Assembly: GCF_901709675.1 (NCBI RefSeq)
Contig: NC_051108.1
Location: 3,756,631 to 3,820,630 of the forward strand
Reading direction: 5' to 3'
From: Syngnathus acus
Taxonomy: Eukaryota; Chordata; Actinopteri; Syngnathiformes; Syngnathidae
Length of the DNA stretch: 64,000 nucleotides
Shown: one piece after another, positions 56,682 to 64,000 of the stretch
Layout: the number at the start of each line of letters is the position of its first letter
Position numbering within the stretch: position 1 is the stretch's first letter
Notes under the pieces: model-generated
What the model was told of the DNA's origin: nothing
What the model saw: only the letters and a program-made list of their open reading frames with translations
The model's database searches: none
Position numbers and translations under genes: made by a program

Positions 56682-58867
56682 CTTTATAGTAATATTTTTT
56701 ATTATTATTATAGTGTTTTGTGATTTATGTACTTTTTATGATAGAGACCATTTAAAGAATAAATCACAACAAATTATTTTAGTATAATTTGACTGCTATG
56801 TGAAAATGGTTTTGAAAATGTAACAAATTGAAGGCTGAACATTATCTCAGAAAGGATTGTGGTTGATTCTAGAGGGTCTACCATATATGCTCCCTAATGA
56901 GGAGGCTTGTAGAGGGTCTACCGTATATTCTTCCTAATGAGGAGGCTATTAGAGACCAGTGAAGATGTTGCCATCAATGAAAATGTCATGGCTGATGAGG
57001 CTTAGCGGAGCTGCTATCAGACCAAACAATGGAGAACGTCACAAAAAAAGGGCACAACATAAAGTTTGATAAATTGTTGCAATAAAAGTCAAAAGCTCAA
57101 CAAAAGAAATAATAATATGCTTCCCTCCATTTTGTCGAACAAAAAGCCAAGCCATGAATTTTCACCCTAAATTAACCCTGCTATTTTTTTTTTGCACCAT
57201 CTCCCCTCCTCACTCCACATTAACCAAAATTGCTTCTGCTATTTATGCAGTCCAACATGAACCAAATGACACGCGGCATGCATATTGCCATTTTTTCTGA
57301 CTCATCACCCATGGAAATTAATTCAGGATGGTCTTTTTTTTTAAAAATTTATTTTACATTATTGTACCCTGGCTAATGACCAATTAGGAAGTGAACATTA
57401 ATTTGAAAAAGACAAAGGCACACATTTCAAATTTAGGACTCTGGAGCTAATTGTAGATGTAATCTTATTCTAAACCAGCTAAGTGTTATTCAGCAAACGG
57501 CCACTCGGTGGTGGTCTTTAACACAATCTCTGCTCCATAAAGTCCCAATGGTGTAATAGTGATTGATGTACAGAGAGTTGGCTCTCTCTCAGCTGCTGGT
57601 GCTGGTAATTGCTACCATCCTCCTCCCAAAGCGAAGTAGCACAAGAAAAGAAGGAGAACGTGTTTCTTTACTCAACTCCTTCCAGCACTTCTTACAAAAA
57701 AATAAATAAAAAATCCTTCCCTCAAGCCTGGTGAGTTCCACTTGAGCTTCTGATAGATAGGCTGGGCTGGACTTCTGTGTGGAAAAGTTTTGATGCAAGG
57801 TAATTATGGGATGTCACAATTAAGATTTAATTAGGGGTCTATGCATTAATTTTCTTTGTCGCTTGAATTGACTGCCTTGATGTGAGCTCTGATACATTTG
57901 GTGGGAGGTTGGCTCCACTTGGTACTTGAACCTACCACAGAGGGAGAAATCTCACCGTCCAAAACACAGATCTTGAACCGCAGCAAGTTAACTGTTGTTA
58001 TTTTGTAATTATATATTTAATCTTCAAGGATTTTTTTTTCCCACCCTCATTTTTGACACTGTTAATTCCAGCTGGTTCCACAGTTCTTGTCATGTCTGCC
58101 AAAGTAAAAACCGAACAAAGCATTTTATTTACCATGAATTATTTTGCTAAAAAAACAACCAGCTGGAACATTAGCTATAATTATCTATGATTATTATTAT
58201 CATGTCATTATGTATTTTTCTGGAGATGCGTTTGAGATTTTTATTCACGCTGACTCGTTACATTGGACATCATTATTTCTATTAAATTGTGGGTTTGTGG
58301 AAATGAACATTTAATAGCCCATTCGGAGGGGTCGAGTTGGATGTCATTTATTATTTTGCAGTAGTTACCACAGCAAACGTTTGTATGCATGAAAAACAAC
58401 AGCTGCATGATGAGGATTTTTTTTTTTCCTATAGCAAAGAGATAAGCAAAGAAACATTTCGGTTATACGTCATATTTAAATGTTTAAAACTGTCCTCCAA
58501 CTTTCTCCAACAGTCCAAAACAACCTCCTTTTGTATCATGTTTTAAAGCATTGTCAGCTTTTCAAAACACAATCCAAGCAACATTCCAAACAACACATCC
58601 TCTGAATTGCAGTGCTGGCTGTCACCTGGCATAGAACTTGATTTACAGATGGGGGAGGGGGGGGGGCAGCTTCACTGTCATTACTTGTGCTCGTTGTTTC
58701 AAAGGCACGGTTGCAAACAAAGCTTTCACAAACACAAAAGAAGCACGCAGCAAGAACCCACGGTGTCTTATGCCAAACAGGAGGATATCTGAAGCACACA
58801 ACATGCTCCTCTCTGCCCGGTGGAAGCTTTGTAGAAATTGGGACTGGGTGCAGATATCTTCCTCAGG
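56682..58867. other. Unique sequence with a 40-bp duplication
   Basis: No gene recognised. A two-copy 40-bp tandem repeat lies at 56870-56949. Confidence 0.4.
56870..56949 (+). repeat. Two-copy 40-bp tandem repeat
   Basis: TAGAGGGTCTACC starts at 56870 and 56910. Both copies end CCTAATGAGGAGGCT plus two or three bases. Confidence 0.85.
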
Positions 58868-58875
58868 GTATAAAG

Positions 58876-59193
58876 CAGGGGTGTCAAACTAATTTTTTTC
58901 ACGGGCCGCATTGTAGTCATAGCTTCTTTCGGAGGGCCATTATGATAAATGTATGAGCACCTCCTATTATATTCAGTAAAAGCTACAAAACAAACTGACA
59001 AATAACTCATTTTCAAATCAGACGAGTAAAAACTGGTCAAATATTTAAAAAAACAAAGATATTATTAAAAGTGAAGACAATTTGCAATTCCAGTAACGAC
59101 ACACGAATTTGATGCACAATTTGTCTACGTGGGCCACATAAAATGATGTGGCGGGCAGTATCTGGCCCCCGGGCCTTGAGTTTGACACCTGTG
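58876..59193 (+). mobile_element. hAT-like MITE, 318 bp, with exact 8-bp target duplication
   Basis: Begins CAGGGGTGTCAAACTAAT and ends TTGAGTTTGACACCTGTG. GTATAAAG occurs at 58868-58875 and again at 59194-59201, an exact 8-bp duplication. This is the longest and best-bounded of the three copies and can serve as the family reference in this window. Confidence 0.92.
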
Positions 59194-59300
59194 GTATAAA
59201 GCATGAACATCAACACTACCTTGTTTCTGGATTTAATTATATAACATCTTTTGAAATGTGATTTTATGTGTGTCGTTTTTAAATGGAGGATTGTGGATTA

Positions 59301-59450
59301 TCCACATCTGTCCATCTGTCCATCCGTCCGTCCATCCATCCATCCATCCATCCATCCATCCATCCATGCATCCATGCATCCATGCATCCATCCATCCATC
59401 CATCCATCCATCCATCCATCCATCCATCCATCCATCCATCCATCCATCCA
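59301..59450 (+). repeat. (TCCA)n microsatellite
   Basis: About 30 or more TCCA/TCCG/TGCA-type units. The flank TTTTCTTCTGTACCACTCAA after it looks like a worn V-SINE 3' domain on the minus strand, so the array probably grew from a SINE tail. Long Pro-Ser-Ile-His frames here are an artefact of the repeat. Confidence 0.9.
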
Positions 59451-60427
59451 TTTTCTTCTGTACCACTCAACTTCTCAGGGAAGCTGAGCCCAGGTGACGC
59501 GGGGTGAGTGGCGGGGTGCCAAATAACTACTGAAATGGTAATGACCCGATTAAATCCCAGTCGACTCAAAGATGTGTGCAACCTTTGTTTGAGAAAAAGA
59601 GATGCAAGATTCATGAAAATCACTATGCGCCTCGGGTGATTTTTCTTTCATTGCAATCTTTGTGGGTATTACCACAATGACTGTCTTGTGTTTCCCCCCC
59701 ATTTGTTATAGTTCATAACCCCCGCAAAAGTCAACAAATGAGCAACTTGATTTCTTCTCTCCTTAAATAGTAAAACATCATAATGTGAGCTCATCCTGTC
59801 AGCCCCTTTTCAGCAGCCAACTGAAGCTGATCATTATAATCAGTCCCACTGTTTTTCCAAGGTGACCCACAAATGATGATTGTGGCCAGTGAGCCCATGA
59901 TTCCATCCGACAATACAGTTCATTTACAACACAGCATGCCCAAAAAAAATGTTTTATATTTTTTGCCAAAACTTGTTCAGTCAACAAGAATGAAAGAATA
60001 CAGCTGCAGAACTTTTCAAGTTCATGCAAATGCAATTTAGAACATCATCAAGGCTTCTTTTGTTCTTGATGGAAAACAAATGGAGTATTTTTTTTTAAAC
60101 AAAACTTGGTGAAGAGGTAAAACATGGGCCAAGGGAGAAAGACTTAACTATAGGTGCGGAATCATTAAAAAGAGCCTTGCGGACGTCTGAACTCTGGAGA
60201 ATCGGTTTTGGTTTTTTGTGACCCGTAAATTTCCGCTGCTTTCCAAGCATGACAGAGAAAATTAGCACCTTGCAGGCGAACACGGTGAAGTGTTTAGCAG
60301 CTGAAGGGCCAGACATTTCCATCAAGGACTGGTGGAGATCAAACGGGGCTAAAACCAGCCTAGGTAACAGCCATGCATTCATAAAACAAAATTGCAAATG
60401 AATGCTAATTTCGAATTTCCTGCTTAA
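59451..60427. other. Unique sequence, no gene
   Basis: Nothing recognised apart from the SINE remnant immediately after the microsatellite. Confidence 0.4.
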
Positions 60428-60486
60428 ACCCGTCCGTCCGTCCGTCCGTCCGTCCGTCCGTTCGTCCATCCATCCATCCATCTATC
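60428..60486 (+). repeat. (CCGT)n-(CCAT)n compound microsatellite
   Basis: About nine CGTC units pass into CATC and CTAT units. Confidence 0.9.
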
Positions 60487-63125
60487 TATATAGGTTTTGA
60501 TGATACCAAAAAGCAACTCTGGCATTGATCTGGTAAATTCCATTAAAAGATCACAGCATCAGACACCCACAAGAAACAGGGTTGTGTTTTTGAATGTCGA
60601 CCCCAAGAACAAACTATTCCTTGTGAAAGGTCGTGCGACGGGAAACAATTGATCACAGACTTTTCTTTCATCTTACTCCTTCCCTTTTCTTTTCCCTTCC
60701 AAATAAACAATGGTGGAATGGTAATGAGCCCCCTGAGTGTTCTAAAAAGACATGATGAGAGAGAGACCTGGCCACACAGATCGTATAAAATAAGGAGCCG
60801 TGAGCAAAGCCGAGGGCCCGGTCACCTCATTAGGGTCCTGTGAACCATGGTGGCAACTATTCATTTCCTCTACTAATGACTATTGCCTACCACACACCCA
60901 CACCCATTTTTTGCACATAAATCAATTCTCACACATAGCGGCTGCACATGCTTGCACAGAAAACACGTCAAACTATTCAAGCAGACACCTGGGGATGTTT
61001 CCTCTGACAGTTTTGCACATTTTCATAAATCTGGATAGACACATTTGTGGTACCATTGTGTTAAAGAGAGAAAGAAAAAAATTGGTCACTAAAATTATAA
61101 TGCTTCATCTGGAAATATTTGATGCAACCTGGCAAAAAGCTTCAGTTTTGTCCTCCATGTTTGTTTGCCTCTTCTACAAACCGTTTCAATTTCCTCGCAA
61201 ACCATCAGAGCTACCTCAAGTGTGCAATTTAGCACCTTCAATTTGAGATCTCCAGTAAATCAGACAAACATAGTGGTGAGTGACGCAATGTAGCTTTGAG
61301 GAACTTGAATCTATAAATGATATGATTATACGCTTTTATTTCCAGCCCCACCAACTGTTGAACAATCAAACCGTAATCATGTTGACATGCACAAAAGAAC
61401 AGCTCACTGAGATAAACTGCTCTCACAAGGTCAGCCATCTCTTCCAAACACACACAAACACACACACTGCAGGGTGACTGGACAAAGAATATTAGCCTTT
61501 GTAAACAGTGGCCATTAATCATCTCATTCCCTTGCCAATGTTAAGCCTCAACACAGGTCAATGGGAGTGATACCAATTTCACCTAAACTCAAAACCTTAA
61601 TCTTTCCGCAACCTTACATTTTCTTGTTTTCTTCTCACCCTTGCTCTACTTATGCCTCCTCCTCATTCACCCGTCACCACCTCCGCCGTCACCTCATTGA
61701 TTCCTTGTCGGCAATGCACTCCTTAGTTCCTTCAGCAATCCGTCTATTTCTCAGCCTACCTATGCTAAAACCAAAAACTCCACAGGCTGTCTTCACCCGT
61801 GCTCTTTGTCTCCCTGTAGATGGTTGTGCAAGTGAGGAAGGAAGTAATTAATCAGATTCTTATTTGTCGCTGTAATATGTACGAGGGGAACATAACCCTC
61901 TGGACACACACATGTACAGATGAAACTATAGTAAGCAGACCGAGGGAGAGTGAAAGCTGAGAGGCAGCCAGAGGACAGAGGCATCCTTTCTCCAAACGCA
62001 CACATACACACACGTGCACACAACCGGCCAGACGCAACCAGACACCCCTCCGCCAGAATCAGTCATGGAGTAAGCGTGGGCATGCATTTGCTCTGGACAG
62101 CTCTGTTCTCTGCCGCTGGAGTGTGTATGTGCACTCAGGTCACGCCTGCATCTGATTGCTTGGAGAATGTGTGGGATACCCATCTGTGTTTTTCCTCATC
62201 AGCCTCAGTCGAACACGATTCTGTTTTCCCCGGCTGTCGGCAAGCGAATGAGGCCGAGGCGACGACGCGATGCAGCTGCACACGCACGTTGCATTCAAGA
62301 CCTCCACATGCGTGTTTGCGTGGTGTTTCCAGTCCAGACATCGCATGGCAACCGATATGTGAGCACACACAATCCTACACTACACTACACACTCGCTACC
62401 CAATCAGGAAGCTGATTAGCGAGCAGTGCCACTAAAGTGCTCCATAATTCATGGTTGTAACAGATGCACTGTGCTCGAATTCTCTCAAACACTTCACATT
62501 TGCTGGACCCACTTTCCTTTCTTTTGAGGTCACACAAATTTATATTATATTATATTATATATTTCATTATATTTTATTATATTATAAATATACAAACTGC
62601 TTACAAGCTGCAGTGTGTCTCTGAAGAGTCTTACACGAAGCATCATGGCTCTTGTAACACTTTCTGCTTTTCAAGGCGGAGAAAATTGCCCCTTTCATAT
62701 CCCTTTCCTGTTTTGTATAAAACATGATGAACCAAAATGGAGAACATGATGTTCTTCCGTTAAGTTTGGAACGGAGGTGCAGAACAATCGGACTAGCCAT
62801 TCCACAGATGGATGCTGTTGTGTGACACGGCATGCCTTTCTTATGGTGTGAGATGAAACTTGGCACTTATTACTGGAGTTAGCTGGGATGCACAAGATGA
62901 GGCATCTTTTTTTATAGACTCCATGTAAGCGGGGAGAAATAAGAATGGCTGAAACATGATGGGAAATGTTTCAAAGGGTCATTTTTATAATACCAAATGT
63001 GGACAAATAGTGAAAAACATTACTTGGAATGTTTTAACAAACATCCCTTTTTGTTATGCATGTGTGTATTTTTACTACAAACTCAGGGGTGGGCAATATA
63101 TTTTGTGTAAGCTTTTATTTTGTAG
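60487..63125. other. Unassigned sequence with a CpG-richer patch
   Basis: No gene can be claimed. 62010-62420 is richer in CpG than its surroundings and carries an open frame with a hydrophobic start. An ATATT-type simple repeat lies at 62539-62590. Confidence 0.4.
62539..62590 (+). repeat. (TATAT)n AT simple repeat
   Basis: Imperfect TATAT and TTATA units over about 50 bp. Confidence 0.8.
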
Positions 63126-63417
63126 TACCGTATTTGCCGCACTATAAGGCGCACCTAAAAACCTCCAATTATCTCAAAAGCCGACAGTGAGCCTCATAAT
63201 CCGGTGCGCCTTATATATGGACCAATATGGATTCGTGGATGAGGACTAACTTATTAAAGTAAGCTTTACGTGTTTATTTTGTGTGTTATGTGAAATTATT
63301 TATTCCATGCGCTTTATAATCCAGTGCGCCTTATATATGAACAATGTTTTAAAATGGGCCATTCATTGAAGGTGCGCTTTATAATCCGGTGCGCCTTATA
63401 GTGCGGAAAATACGGTA
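63126..63417 (-). mobile_element. TA-MITE copy, 'GATTCGTGGATGAGG' variant
   Basis: TACCGTATTTGCCGCAC to GTGCGGAAAATACGGTA, 292 bp. The interior matches 21735-22127 but lacks the duplicated GTTTGAGCAACG segment. Confidence 0.9.
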
Positions 63418-64000
63418 ATTGTTTCCTCTTCTTTCAAAGCTTTACTTCCTGCCCTCGTGTCCCATTTACCTGTGTGTAAATATCAGATCGTCTCACCTGG
63501 CTGTGTGTTAGCATGACTCTTTTGGCAGAGTCCATGGTTTTGGTGCTACCTGACTTTTTTTTTATTGCCTCAGTTTTTTTCTGTGACCTTTAATTGCTAC
63601 TTTTGTCCTTTGTTTTTTAGAGCTTTGCAGAGGTTGTAACCTGACACTTGTATTGTTTATTTTTCAGTTTTGCTGTGAACTTTTGTTGGTACTTTACTTT
63701 AGTATATATACCCTGTTGAACACTCAACAAATCCACCGTCATTTTTGAAAACTGTAAATTGTGCTTTTGGGTCTTTTTACATCCTTGTCACAAAGCTTCC
63801 TGCTCTGAAATTGCCACTACACAATTTCCAGTGGCAACATACAACTATGACACAAAATTTAGTTTTGATTAGCTTCTACTTGTGTAAATACGGTAAATGT
63901 AGTTATGATTAAGAAATAAATATAATCAAAATCACTCAATCATAATAAAAATACAATGCCATGCCATCTTGTTTCAAATGAGACTCCATAAACTGCGTGG
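63418..64000. other. Unique AT-rich sequence, no gene
   Basis: Nothing recognised. Confidence 0.4.

Noticed and set aside
59233-59623. Long Met-Asp-Gly-Trp and Pro-Ser-Ile-His open frames on both strands
   Set aside because: They are produced by the (TCCA)n microsatellite.
62084-62370. GDNF-receptor-like cysteine domain
   Set aside because: The Cys spacing is only loosely similar, conserved residues of that family are missing, and the frame has no splice support.

Overview
The window looks like ray-finned (teleost) fish DNA. It is AT-rich, introns are very short (58 and 108 bp in the one clear gene), and it carries teleost-type repeats: V-SINE/DANA-like tRNA SINEs, hAT-type MITEs with 8-bp target duplications, a fish LINE 3' end and a Ty3/Gypsy integrase relic. 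I cannot fix the species. Gene density is low: one confident intact protein gene in 64 kb.

Layout. 1-3.8 kb is satellite DNA. It starts with (TTAGGG)n, then TTAGGG-derived higher-order repeats of exactly 208 bp, a tandem array with 157-bp and 356-bp units (the long units carry a 200-bp palindromic insert), a 5'-truncated LINE, and two more small duplications. 3.9-4.6 kb holds frameshifted, coding-like sequence that I cannot assign. 6.5-10.7 kb holds a compact serpin A1 (alpha-1-antitrypsin-like) gene of five exons with a TATA box and an HNF1-like site. It is flanked on both sides by diverged direct copies of the same noncoding segment. From 10.7 kb to the end is a gene-poor stretch.

The gene-poor stretch is peppered with at least 14 copies of a TA-flanked MITE family whose ends read TACCGTATTTTCC. 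The family has four internal variants. A related second family, three hAT-like MITEs, SINE pieces, microsatellites, a hAT transposase relic near 53.6 kb and a Gypsy integrase relic near 32.6 kb also lie here. Most of the rest is unique AT-rich sequence in which I recognise nothing.

The serpin is the only functional unit I can reconstruct. It should be a secreted plasma protease inhibitor made in liver. Its reactive loop has exactly the spacing of human alpha-1-antitrypsin and keeps Pro-Met-Ser at P2-P1-P1', implying inhibition of elastase-like serine proteases. No unmistakably new biological system is visible. The most unusual items are the reversed orientation of the telomere-type repeats, the palindrome-loaded satellite, the paired duplications around the serpin, and a MITE family that has captured a fossil hAT terminus.
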